64,000 nucleotides of DNA from assembly GCF_021389935.1 (NCBI RefSeq), contig NZ_CP089979.1, positions 3,205,001 to 3,269,000 on the forward strand. Reading direction: 5' to 3'. Both the position numbers and the translations under genes were made by a program. This document shows, in pieces, positions 44,413 to 52,717 of this stretch. The first letter of the stretch is position 1; each line of letters starts with the position of its first letter. Below the pieces are notes generated by a model. The model made no database searches. It was not told where the DNA came from and saw only the letters and a list, made by a program, of their open reading frames with translations. This DNA is from Fulvivirga ligni (lineage in GTDB: Bacteria; Bacteroidota; Bacteroidia; Cytophagales; Cyclobacteriaceae).

Positions 44413-45222
44413 ATGTCAGGTAATAAAATTTTCACTTCATTATTAATTCTTCTTCTTATTTTTCAATTAACAGGTTGCAAGGTTAGCGGAGACCCTGAGC
44501 CTCAGATAGATTGCAGTCAATCTGGGCTAAAAGTAGAACTGCTAGAACTTGCGAATGTATCTGGTTGTGATAAGGAGGATGGGAGCATTACAGTGCAGGG
44601 ATCAGGAGGAGAAGGTCAGCTCACATTTAATATTAATGGCGGTAGTTTTCAGGGCGATCCTAGTTTCGATAATCTAAAAGCAGCCACTTACTCTATTATA
44701 GTTCAGGATGAAAATGGATGTACGGCTTCATCATTCTTCACGGTAAAGACGGATGGTGCCAGCGTGGCCATTTCCGAGGTGCAGGTAGCAGAGGCTGGCT
44801 GTGGTTCTGCTGAAGGTAATTTGAGCATAATAGCTACAGGAAACGGAGAGGTAATGTATAAACTAGGTAACGGAGCCTTTCAAGCATCTCCGGATTTTAC
44901 GGGCTTAACTAGTGGTAACTATGAAGTAACTGTGAAGGATGAGACCGGGTGTACTACCAGCCAGCAAGCATACGTTAATAGTGGAATCTCTTATGATGAT
45001 GAGGTGAAGGCCATTATTACGGCCAACTGTTTTGGTAGTGGCTGTCATGATGGGGGCACAGGTTCATCTACAAATTGGACTAACTTTCAAAATGTGCAAA
45101 ACCACGCTGCTCAGATCAAGTCTCGTACCCAGAGTGGATCAATGCCACCTAATGGATCACTGTCTCAGGATGAGAAAGATAAAATTGCCTGTTGGGTAAA
45201 TGATGGAGCTTTGGATAATTGA
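44413..45222 (+). CDS. Lipoprotein with SprB-like repeats and a C-terminal CX4CH haem-like motif
   Basis: A 269-residue lipoprotein (signal ending LTGCKVSG). Residues about 35-105 and 110-180 are two SprB-type repeats (GSITVQGSGGEGQLTFNINGG, NLSIIATGNGEVMYKLGNG, each followed by GxYxVxVxDxxGC). The last 70 residues hold CFGSGCH (CX4CH) and, later, SMPPNG with a Met, an arrangement of many cytochrome c-like domains. Whether haem is attached is not shown. It lies beside the small RNA candidates and upstream of the sugar-oxidation locus with cytochromes. Confidence 0.75.
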   Translation: MSGNKIFTSLLILLLIFQLTGCKVSGDPEPQIDCSQSGLKVELLELANVSGCDKEDGSITVQGSGGEGQLTFNINGGSFQGDPSFDNLKAATYSIIVQDENGCTASSFFTVKTDGASVAISEVQVAEAGCGSAEGNLSIIATGNGEVMYKLGNGAFQASPDFTGLTSGNYEVTVKDETGCTTSQQAYVNSGISYDDEVKAIITANCFGSGCHDGGTGSSTNWTNFQNVQNHAAQIKSRTQSGSMPPNGSLSQDEKDKIACWVNDGALDN

Positions 45223-45240
45223 TCCAAAGCCCCAAATATT

Positions 45241-46470
45241 TTAAACCTCTTTATTTTTTACTTTATCTGTAAAGGTCAAGCCAAAGAAGGCCATAATGGC
45301 TACTGCAAATACTGCAGGAATAATCCAGAAGTTCTTCCATTGTTCAGGAGTTAGTGCATCAGCAGTACCCAGGAAGCTGTTATATAAAATTCCTGCTATC
45401 TGAGCGCCTATTAGCATTCCTGCTCCATAGGTTACTAATACCAGAAAACCTTGAGCCTGCCCTCTGATGGCTGCGTTAGATTTTTTATCTACATAAATCT
45501 GCCCTGTTACGAAGAAGAAATCATAGCATAATCCGTGTAGTAGTACGCCAACAACTATCATCCAGAATGCTCCCGCTGGAGCAGCAAATGCGAAGAATAA
45601 ATACCTTAATATCCATGAACCCATACCAAAGATTAGCATTTTCTTTACGCCTAATCTGGCAAAGAAGAATGGTATCAGAATCATGAAGAACATTTCAGAG
45701 AACTGACCTAAAGACATGGTAGCCGCTGGTTTTTCGAAGCCAACATTAGTAATGAAGATAGGAGCAAAGTTATAGTATGCTGCCAATGGAATGCTTATCA
45801 AAAACGAGCTTATAATGAAGATTATGAATGATTTACTCTTCAATTGATTAAAAGCATCAATACCTAATATATTTCTTGCTGAAGTCTTTTCACCTGCTGC
45901 TGGCGGAGGCGTATGAGGCAATGTAAAGCTGTACGCTCCTAAAAGAATACTCGCGATGGCGGTAGTATACATAGGTAGAGGCGTAGCATCAGGTAGAGTA
46001 TCTGTAACGAAAGATACCAATACATAGCTTATAAATAAACCAGAAACAATCCAGCCGATAGTTCCAAATACACGGATTACTGGAAATTGCTTTTCCTGAT
46101 CCTGAATATTATGAAATGCCAGGGTATTACTTAAGCTTAAAGTAGGCATATAACACATATTATAAGCCAATAACAAAACTATAAATAGGGTAGGGTTATC
46201 TGTAGTTTGAGGAACAAAAAACATGATTACACCACCTAGTAAATGTAGTATGCCTAATACTTTTTCAGTAGCAAAATATCTGTCAGCTATCATTCCTATA
46301 AAGAAAGGAGCAATAATGGCAGCAATAGGATTTACCGTGTATGGCCAGTGTGTCAGATCAGCCATGTTGTTGGCTGTCATGTAGTTACCTATGGTCACGT
46401 ACCAGGTGCCCCAGATAAAAAACTGTAGAAACATCATGGCGCTCAGGCGCGGAATTAATGATTTGTTCAT
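45241..46470 (-). CDS. MFS transporter, nucleoside:H+ symporter-like family
   Basis: A 409-residue polytopic membrane protein with about 12 helices; the N-terminus MFLQFFIWGTWYVTIGNYM and APFFIGMIADRYFATEKVLG are features of the nucleoside-H+ symporter-like MFS branch. Bacteroidota members next to Gfo/Idh/MocA and TIM-barrel genes often carry sugars or derivatives rather than nucleosides. Divergent from the oxidoreductase gene at 46718, with two operator-like sites in the 247-bp gap. Confidence 0.85.
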   Translation of the reverse strand: MNKSLIPRLSAMMFLQFFIWGTWYVTIGNYMTANNMADLTHWPYTVNPIAAIIAPFFIGMIADRYFATEKVLGILHLLGGVIMFFVPQTTDNPTLFIVLLLAYNMCYMPTLSLSNTLAFHNIQDQEKQFPVIRVFGTIGWIVSGLFISYVLVSFVTDTLPDATPLPMYTTAIASILLGAYSFTLPHTPPPAAGEKTSARNILGIDAFNQLKSKSFIIFIISSFLISIPLAAYYNFAPIFITNVGFEKPAATMSLGQFSEMFFMILIPFFFARLGVKKMLIFGMGSWILRYLFFAFAAPAGAFWMIVVGVLLHGLCYDFFFVTGQIYVDKKSNAAIRGQAQGFLVLVTYGAGMLIGAQIAGILYNSFLGTADALTPEQWKNFWIIPAVFAVAIMAFFGLTFTDKVKNKEV

Positions 46471-46538
46471 ATGAGGTTCAGATTTTTAATGGCGGATATT
46501 AATTCATTATTTTAACTTCTGCAAATTTTCTTCTAACT

Positions 46539-46552
46539 CGCAATCGTTTGTA
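46539..46552. promoter_or_regulatory. LacI-family-like operator
   Basis: CGCAATCGTTTGTA matches 12 of 14 positions of the LacI/GalR-type palindrome TGCAAnCGnTTGCA. It lies between the divergent MFS and Gfo/Idh/MocA genes. No LacI gene is in the window, so the regulator would act in trans. Confidence 0.45.
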
Positions 46553-46621
46553 AAAATTGTGAATTTTATCTATTTTCCCACCACCTCGCATAATAATACT
46601 TAACTTAACCATGCTATTAAT

Positions 46622-46645
46622 GGAAATAAGCGCATGCCTATTTCC
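46622..46645. promoter_or_regulatory. 24-bp dyad upstream of Gfo/Idh/MocA gene
   Basis: GGAAATA (46622-46628) and TATTTCC (46639-46645) flank a GCGCATGC-containing centre, 72 bp before ATG 46718. The length and symmetry fit an operator. Confidence 0.5.
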
Positions 46646-46717
46646 GTTTATATAAAAATTATTAGCTAAACCGTTTTATATATTTAAATTCCAATAATTC
46701 TTATAAATTGAAATTCA

Positions 46718-47878
46718 ATGAATATTAACCAACGCAAGGTTAGAATGGGAATGGTGGGAGGTAGTAAAGACGCTTTCATCGGTGCCGTTCATAGAAATGC
46801 CGCTGCATTAGATCAAGAAATAGAACTGGTATGTGGAGCCTTTAGTAGCAATCCTGAAAAATCTAAGGAAACCGGCCAGTCATTATACTTACCAGAAGAA
46901 AGAATATACGCCACGTGGGAGGAGATGATAACTAAGGAAAGCAAACTTCCTGAAGGTGAAAGAATGGACTTCGTAGCCATAGTTACTCCTAATCATTTAC
47001 ATTTTGGTCCTGCCAAAAAAGCCCTGGAAAATGGCTTTCATGTAATGGTAGATAAGCCCCTTTGCTTTACCGTAGAAGAAGCTGAAGAGCTTAATGAACT
47101 GGTAGAAAAGACAGGATTGGTTTTCGGTCTTACTCATACCTATAGCGGTTATCCCATGATTAAAGAAGCTCGTGAATATGTGGCTTCTGGAAAACTCGGA
47201 AAAGTGAGAAAGATATATGTGGAATATCCACAAGGATGGCTTTCACAACCTTTAGAGGCATCTGATAATAAACAGGCATCATGGAGAACAGACCCGGGCA
47301 GATCAGGTAAAAGTGGATGTATTGGAGATATTGGTACGCATGCTGCTCATTTGGCAGAATACGTATCTGGTTTGCCTATCACCTCACTGAGTGCTCAGCT
47401 GAATATTGTGGTTCCTAACCGACGATTAGATGATGATGGTGCCATTTTATTGAAATTTGGTGGCGATGTTACGGGTGTGCTCATGGCTACCCAGATAGCA
47501 GCAGGAGAAGAGAATAACCTGAAAGTAAGAGTATATGGTGAGAAGGGTGGTGTAGAATGGAATCATGCTGATGCCAATACGCTGTGGGTCAAATGGTTGG
47601 ATAAGCCTGCCGAAAAATTGAGAACAGGAAATGATTACTTATCTAAAGCAGCCAAGGCCAATACCAGAGTGCCTGCAGGCCATCCGGAAGGCTATTTAGA
47701 AGCCTTTGCTAATATCTACAGAAACTTCGCCATGGCCGTTCGTGCCCAAGTTTCAGGAAACAGTTTCGACGATCATACGTATGATTTCCCAGGGGTTGAA
47801 GATGGTCTGATGGGGATGAAGTTCATTGACCGGGCTGTAGAATCTTCCAATGAAGGAGGAAAATGGCTTGAGGTCTAA
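46718..47878 (+). CDS. Gfo/Idh/MocA-family NAD(P)-dependent oxidoreductase
   Basis: A 386-residue oxidoreductase: Rossmann start MGMVGGSKDAFIGAVHR, VAIVTPNHLHFGPAKKALENGFHVMVDKPL (the DKP in place of EKP motif), GDIGTHAAHL (the catalytic His region) and a C-terminal alpha/beta domain. Acts on a sugar or inositol at C-3 or C-1 using NAD(P). Followed 29 bp later by a TIM-barrel isomerase, so the two are one operon. No signal peptide: cytoplasmic. Confidence 0.92.
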   Translation: MNINQRKVRMGMVGGSKDAFIGAVHRNAAALDQEIELVCGAFSSNPEKSKETGQSLYLPEERIYATWEEMITKESKLPEGERMDFVAIVTPNHLHFGPAKKALENGFHVMVDKPLCFTVEEAEELNELVEKTGLVFGLTHTYSGYPMIKEAREYVASGKLGKVRKIYVEYPQGWLSQPLEASDNKQASWRTDPGRSGKSGCIGDIGTHAAHLAEYVSGLPITSLSAQLNIVVPNRRLDDDGAILLKFGGDVTGVLMATQIAAGEENNLKVRVYGEKGGVEWNHADANTLWVKWLDKPAEKLRTGNDYLSKAAKANTRVPAGHPEGYLEAFANIYRNFAMAVRAQVSGNSFDDHTYDFPGVEDGLMGMKFIDRAVESSNEGGKWLEV

Positions 47879-47907
47879 TCTTTAAATTTTAAAAATCAAC
47901 TTAATCT

Positions 47908-48960
47908 ATGAAAACTATCAAAGGCCCAGCCTTATTTATAGCGCAGTTTTTAGATGATCAAGCGCCTTTTAATAACCTTAGAAATATAGCCGAATGGGCA
48001 GCAGGTTTGGGGTACAAAGCCATTCAGATTCCCACCTGGGATGCCCGCTGTTTTGATTTGGCCAAAGCCGCCGAAAGTAAAACCTACACAGATGAAGTTA
48101 AAGGTACCTTAAAGGAATTCGGCTTAGAAGTATCAGAGCTTTCCACTCATTTACAAGGTCAGCTAGTGGCTGTGCACCCGGCTTATGATACCATGTTCGA
48201 TGGCTTCGCACCCAAAGAGCTGCATGGAAAGCCCGCGGAGAGAACCGAATGGGCTGTAAACCAATTAAAAATGGCAGCCAAGGCCAGTGCTAATATGGGC
48301 TTAAATGCCATGGCATCATTTTCTGGTGCGTTATTATGGCACACGGTTTATCCATGGCCGCAGAGGCCAGCAGGTCTGGTAAATACCGGTTTCAGTGAAC
48401 TTGCCAAAAGATGGACCCCCATTCTGAATCACTTCGATGAGAATGGTGTAGACGTGTGCTACGAACTCCACCCAGGAGAGGATCTGCACGATGGTATCAC
48501 CTTCGAGCGATTTCTTGAGGCTACCAACAATCATTCAAGAGCTAAAATCTTATACGATCCAAGTCACTTCGTGCTTCAGCAACTAGACTATCTGGACTTT
48601 ATTGATATCTATCATGAGCACATAAAAATGTTCCATGTAAAAGATGCAGAATTTAATCCTTCAGGTAGGTCTGGAGTATATGGAGGTTATCAAGACTGGA
48701 TAGACAGGCCCGGTCGTTTCCGTTCTTTAGGAGATGGGCAGGTAGATTTTAAACAGATCTTTAGCAAGCTGACCAAATACAATTATGATAGCTGGGCCGT
48801 GTTGGAGTGGGAGTGTTGCATGAAACATCCTGAAGATGGTGCCCGAGAAGGAGCGCAGTTTATCAAAGAACATATTATAAGAGTAACAGAAAAAGCATTT
48901 GACGATTTTGCAGGAGGGGAAGCGGATGAGGCGTCAAACAAAAAAATACTAGGCATTTAA
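47908..48960 (+). CDS. Sugar phosphate isomerase/epimerase-family TIM-barrel protein
   Basis: A 350-residue xylose-isomerase-like TIM barrel. Probable metal ligands: Glu in VCYELHPGEDL, Asp in ILYDPSHF, His in MFHVKDAEF, and Glu in VLEWECC. No signal peptide. It probably isomerises, epimerises or eliminates from the keto-sugar produced by the upstream oxidoreductase; related TIM barrels act in the 3-keto-glycoside pathway. Confidence 0.88.
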   Translation: MKTIKGPALFIAQFLDDQAPFNNLRNIAEWAAGLGYKAIQIPTWDARCFDLAKAAESKTYTDEVKGTLKEFGLEVSELSTHLQGQLVAVHPAYDTMFDGFAPKELHGKPAERTEWAVNQLKMAAKASANMGLNAMASFSGALLWHTVYPWPQRPAGLVNTGFSELAKRWTPILNHFDENGVDVCYELHPGEDLHDGITFERFLEATNNHSRAKILYDPSHFVLQQLDYLDFIDIYHEHIKMFHVKDAEFNPSGRSGVYGGYQDWIDRPGRFRSLGDGQVDFKQIFSKLTKYNYDSWAVLEWECCMKHPEDGAREGAQFIKEHIIRVTEKAFDDFAGGEADEASNKKILGI

Positions 48961-49033
48961 AAGACAACCATTTAAAACTCGTAATTGAGCATGTAAAAAC
49001 CCATGCTAACCTATGAGAATAAACACTTTACAC

Positions 49034-52000
49034 ATGAATTACAAATCTAAACTATTTCTCCTCATTGCTCTTTGGCTGGTTATAGTCAGCTGTGAGCGTA
49101 TTGAAAAGGATACAGTGGCCACCCAAAGACCTCATGATCCGTGGGTATTCAGGTCAGTGCTTGATGAGCAACCAAGAATTGTTACTGTAGCACTCAATAA
49201 AAATATGTATGTGGCCTATGATGCTCGAGAAGGAGGAATCTACAAAGCCTGGAAAGGTGGAGTGAACTTTGACGGACCTGTTTATACAACCAAGCATGGA
49301 CCGCAGCCAACCAGCAAGGGATATGCTTACTACGAACATAAGCTTACAGAACCAAACTGGGTAATCATTAAAGATGGTGGTGCCACAGAAAAGCCAGAGT
49401 TTCAGTTTAGAGGACATGAGTTCAAGGATGATCGAGTTTACATTAAATATGAATTGAAAGATGCTAAGGGAAATGTAATTCAGATTACTGAAAGCCCTGA
49501 GTATGTTCAAGATGGCAAGAAAAATGGACTTGAAAGAGTTTTTACTACCGCTAACGTACCTGATGGTGAAAAGGTAGGCCTGAATCTTAGCCTTACCTCA
49601 TTAGAGAAAAAAGACGATTACAAAACTGATGGAAAGTTCACGGAAGGAAATCAGTCTACTCAAAACTATGAAAACGGTAGCACCATCACTATTGATGGTG
49701 TTTTGGAGTTAAAATCTAACGATAAAACAAGTCTTACCACATTCTATCATCCAGGTTTTGATGTTACTAATCCGGAAACAGCTGAAAAGCCAGAGAGTGA
49801 AGTAAGTGAATCTGTTTTAACCTTAGGCAAGCAGCTTATTGAAGGTAGCGACTGTAAAACATGTCATAACGAAACCAAGAAAACAATTGGTCCGGCCTAC
49901 CTATCAGTGGCTGAAAAATATGAAACCAGCAAAGGAACGATCAGTGAACTAGCGGATAAAGTTATTAAAGGCGGTAAAGGTGTTTGGGGCGAAGTGCTCA
50001 TGACTCCTCACCCTGACTTACAAAAGGCTGATGCGGAAAGAATGGTTACTTACATTCTTTCTTTAGATAACGAAGAGCCAGAAGAAGAGGCAGGCGAAGA
50101 AGACTTGATGTTGGGCGTTGGTTCTGTAGGACTAGCTTTAAGCGAAGAAAATACTGAATTAGACAGCAAAGACGCAGCAGTGCATGATGGTCTTGCTGCA
50201 TTAATGTATATCTGGCATGATCAAAGTCTTCCTTTTGATAATATTGAAGAAAATACCAGCCCTGTACTTTCAGGCGTGGCTCCTGTAGTTCATTTTACTG
50301 ATAAAACAGGCTTAGGAACTAGAAAAGACCGTGTTATGGTCGTTTTCCATGGTTATGTAGATATACCTGAAACTTCTAACTATGTTTTTAGATTAGTTTC
50401 AGATGATGGGTCTCAGCTATTTGTGAATGATAAGCATATCATAGACAATGGTGTAACACACGGTACCCAGGCCAGAGATGGTGAAGTTTACCTTCAAAAA
50501 GGACTTAACAAAATCAAAATACAGTTCGGACAAGGCGCAGGAGATGCTGCACTAAGCTTTCAGTGGGCTAAACATGGTGATGACAAGTTCTCAGTAGTGC
50601 CTGCTTCAGTGCTTAAGCATAAGAATGAAATGTTTAAGAAAGTGGTGCCTTATGTAGATCCAGGTAAACTAATGAAGAAAATACCAGGTGATCAGGCAGT
50701 ACTTACTGCTGTGCACCCGGCGTTTGACCTTTCTCAAGCCAGACCGGATGATTTCCAGCCGAGAGTAGGTGGTATGGACTTCCTTTCTGATGGTAGAATC
50801 GTGGTTTGTACCTGGGATTCTGTGGGACCTGTTTACATTATTGACAACGTAAACTCAGGTGACCCTTCTAAAATGACTGTAAAGAAAATCGCATCAGGCC
50901 TGGCAGAGCCATTAGGACTGAAAGTTGTAGATGACGAGATTTATGTGCTTCAAAAGCAGGAACTTACAAAATTAATAGATCATGACGGTGATGAGATCAT
51001 TGATGAGTATCAGACCGTAAGTGATGACTGGCGCGTTTCGGCTAACTTCCATGAGTTTGCCTTCGGACTGGTGTATAAAGATGGTTATTTCTACGCGGCA
51101 CTAGCCACAGCTATTATGCCTGGTGGTGCCAGTGCTAAACCACAGATTCCGGATAGAGGTAAAGTGGTGAAAATTAGTAAAGAAGATGGTTCTTTAGAGT
51201 TTATAGCCCATGGTTTAAGAACACCTAACGGAATTGGTATTGGTGCTGATGGTGAAATATTTGTGGCTGATAATCAAGGAGATTGGTTGCCTTCAAGTAA
51301 AATTCTTCACGTGCAAAAAGGTGCCTGGTTTGGTTCCAGATCAGTGGATTTTGAAGGTACGGCTGATTTAGAGGAAACACTTCCATTAGTATGGTTGCCT
51401 CAGGATGAAATCGGTAATTCTCCAAGTACACCATCTTCATTGAATGTTGGTCCCTATAAAAATCAAATGATCCATGGTGAAGTTACTCATGGTGGTGTGA
51501 AAAGGGTATTCCCAGAATTGGTAGACGGTAAATATCAGGGAGCCGTATTCAGATTTGTTCAAGGATTAGAAGCAGGTGTTAACCGTATGGTTTGGGGACC
51601 TGATGGAGACCTTTATATCGGTGGCATTGGTAACCCTGGTAACTGGCAGCAGAACGGTAAGTTCTGGTATGGTTTACAGAGATTACACTACAATGGAAAC
51701 TCTGTATTTGAGCCATTAGCGATAAGAGCAAAATCTAATGGTATAGAAGTAGAATTTACCGAGCCTTTAGCTGAGAATGCTGGCCGTGATGTAAATGACT
51801 ATGAAATAAAGCAGTGGTATTATAAGCCTACGCAAGATTACGGTGGGCCTAAGTTGGACTTAGAAGTACTTAAAGTGCAGTCTTTAAATATATCTGAAGA
51901 TCGTAAGAAAGTATTCTTTGAGTTGCCAGGCATGAAAGCCAATCACGTGGTACATTTCAGAATAGTGAAGCCATTCTTAAGTAGCAATAACCATTCATTA

Positions 52001-52717
52001 TGGACTACAGAAGGTTGGTATACTATGAACAACATTCCTCAGGACAAGCCAGGATTCAGCAACCCTGTAAAACCTGCGGCGAATAATCAACTTACCGAAA
52101 AGGAGAAAGAAGAAGGCTGGAAGCTATTATTTGATGGTAAAAGTACTGATGGCTGGAGAAAATTCAAGTCAGATAAAGTACCTGCATCATGGAAAGTGAA
52201 AAATGGAGCTCTGGTTCTTGAAAAATCTGGTGATGGCGGAGACATCATTACTAATGATGAATATCAGGATTTTGAATTAGAATTAGAATGGATGATTTCA
52301 GAGGGTGGTAATAGTGGTATCATTTACTATGTAAAAGAGGGTGATGATTATGGCTATGTATGGAACACCGGTCTTGAGATGCAAATCCTTGATAATATGA
52401 GGCACCCTGATGGAAGATTTGAGAAGCACAGAGCAGGTGATCTTTATGATTTAATAGAAACCAGCTTTGTTACAGTAAATCCTCCAATGGAGTGGAACAA
52501 AGTGAAAATCATATCTAAAGGCGGTCACGTAGAGCAATGGCAAAATGGCTATAAAGTGGTTGAGTTTGATATGAACAGCGCGGCCTATCAGGATCTTATC
52601 AAAAACAGTAAGTTTAAAGATATGAAAGGCTTTGGGCAGGCTAAAAAAGGACATATAGCCTTGCAGGATCATGGTGATAAAGTGTGGTTTAGAAATATTA
52701 AGATAAAAGAACTTTGA
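49034..52717 (+). CDS. Giant lipoprotein: cytochrome c - PA14 - beta-propeller - DUF1080 (3-keto-glycoside hydrolase)
   Basis: From ATG 49034 (21 bp into the open frame that starts at 49013, chosen for the signal) the protein has 1227 residues with lipoprotein signal LVIVSCE. Order: beta-rich N-terminal domain (about 35-240), cytochrome c with CKTCH at 274-278 and axial Met323 in VLMTPHP, PA14 at about 385-528, a propeller like PQQ/sorbosone dehydrogenases about 553-890, and DUF1080/3-keto-disaccharide hydrolase at about 1026-1227 (KLLFDGKSTDGWR). It overlaps the next gene (TTGA). It combines oxidative and non-hydrolytic steps on glycans in one chain. Confidence 0.88.
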   Translation: MNYKSKLFLLIALWLVIVSCERIEKDTVATQRPHDPWVFRSVLDEQPRIVTVALNKNMYVAYDAREGGIYKAWKGGVNFDGPVYTTKHGPQPTSKGYAYYEHKLTEPNWVIIKDGGATEKPEFQFRGHEFKDDRVYIKYELKDAKGNVIQITESPEYVQDGKKNGLERVFTTANVPDGEKVGLNLSLTSLEKKDDYKTDGKFTEGNQSTQNYENGSTITIDGVLELKSNDKTSLTTFYHPGFDVTNPETAEKPESEVSESVLTLGKQLIEGSDCKTCHNETKKTIGPAYLSVAEKYETSKGTISELADKVIKGGKGVWGEVLMTPHPDLQKADAERMVTYILSLDNEEPEEEAGEEDLMLGVGSVGLALSEENTELDSKDAAVHDGLAALMYIWHDQSLPFDNIEENTSPVLSGVAPVVHFTDKTGLGTRKDRVMVVFHGYVDIPETSNYVFRLVSDDGSQLFVNDKHIIDNGVTHGTQARDGEVYLQKGLNKIKIQFGQGAGDAALSFQWAKHGDDKFSVVPASVLKHKNEMFKKVVPYVDPGKLMKKIPGDQAVLTAVHPAFDLSQARPDDFQPRVGGMDFLSDGRIVVCTWDSVGPVYIIDNVNSGDPSKMTVKKIASGLAEPLGLKVVDDEIYVLQKQELTKLIDHDGDEIIDEYQTVSDDWRVSANFHEFAFGLVYKDGYFYAALATAIMPGGASAKPQIPDRGKVVKISKEDGSLEFIAHGLRTPNGIGIGADGEIFVADNQGDWLPSSKILHVQKGAWFGSRSVDFEGTADLEETLPLVWLPQDEIGNSPSTPSSLNVGPYKNQMIHGEVTHGGVKRVFPELVDGKYQGAVFRFVQGLEAGVNRMVWGPDGDLYIGGIGNPGNWQQNGKFWYGLQRLHYNGNSVFEPLAIRAKSNGIEVEFTEPLAENAGRDVNDYEIKQWYYKPTQDYGGPKLDLEVLKVQSLNISEDRKKVFFELPGMKANHVVHFRIVKPFLSSNNHSLWTTEGWYTMNNIPQDKPGFSNPVKPAANNQLTEKEKEEGWKLLFDGKSTDGWRKFKSDKVPASWKVKNGALVLEKSGDGGDIITNDEYQDFELELEWMISEGGNSGIIYYVKEGDDYGYVWNTGLEMQILDNMRHPDGRFEKHRAGDLYDLIETSFVTVNPPMEWNKVKIISKGGHVEQWQNGYKVVEFDMNSAAYQDLIKNSKFKDMKGFGQAKKGHIALQDHGDKVWFRNIKIKEL

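Noticed and set aside
49013-49033. Alternative upstream start of the PA14/DUF1080 lipoprotein
   Set aside because: The seven extra residues (MRINTLH) precede the second Met and do not improve the lipoprotein signal, so 49034 was preferred, although the upstream start remains possible.
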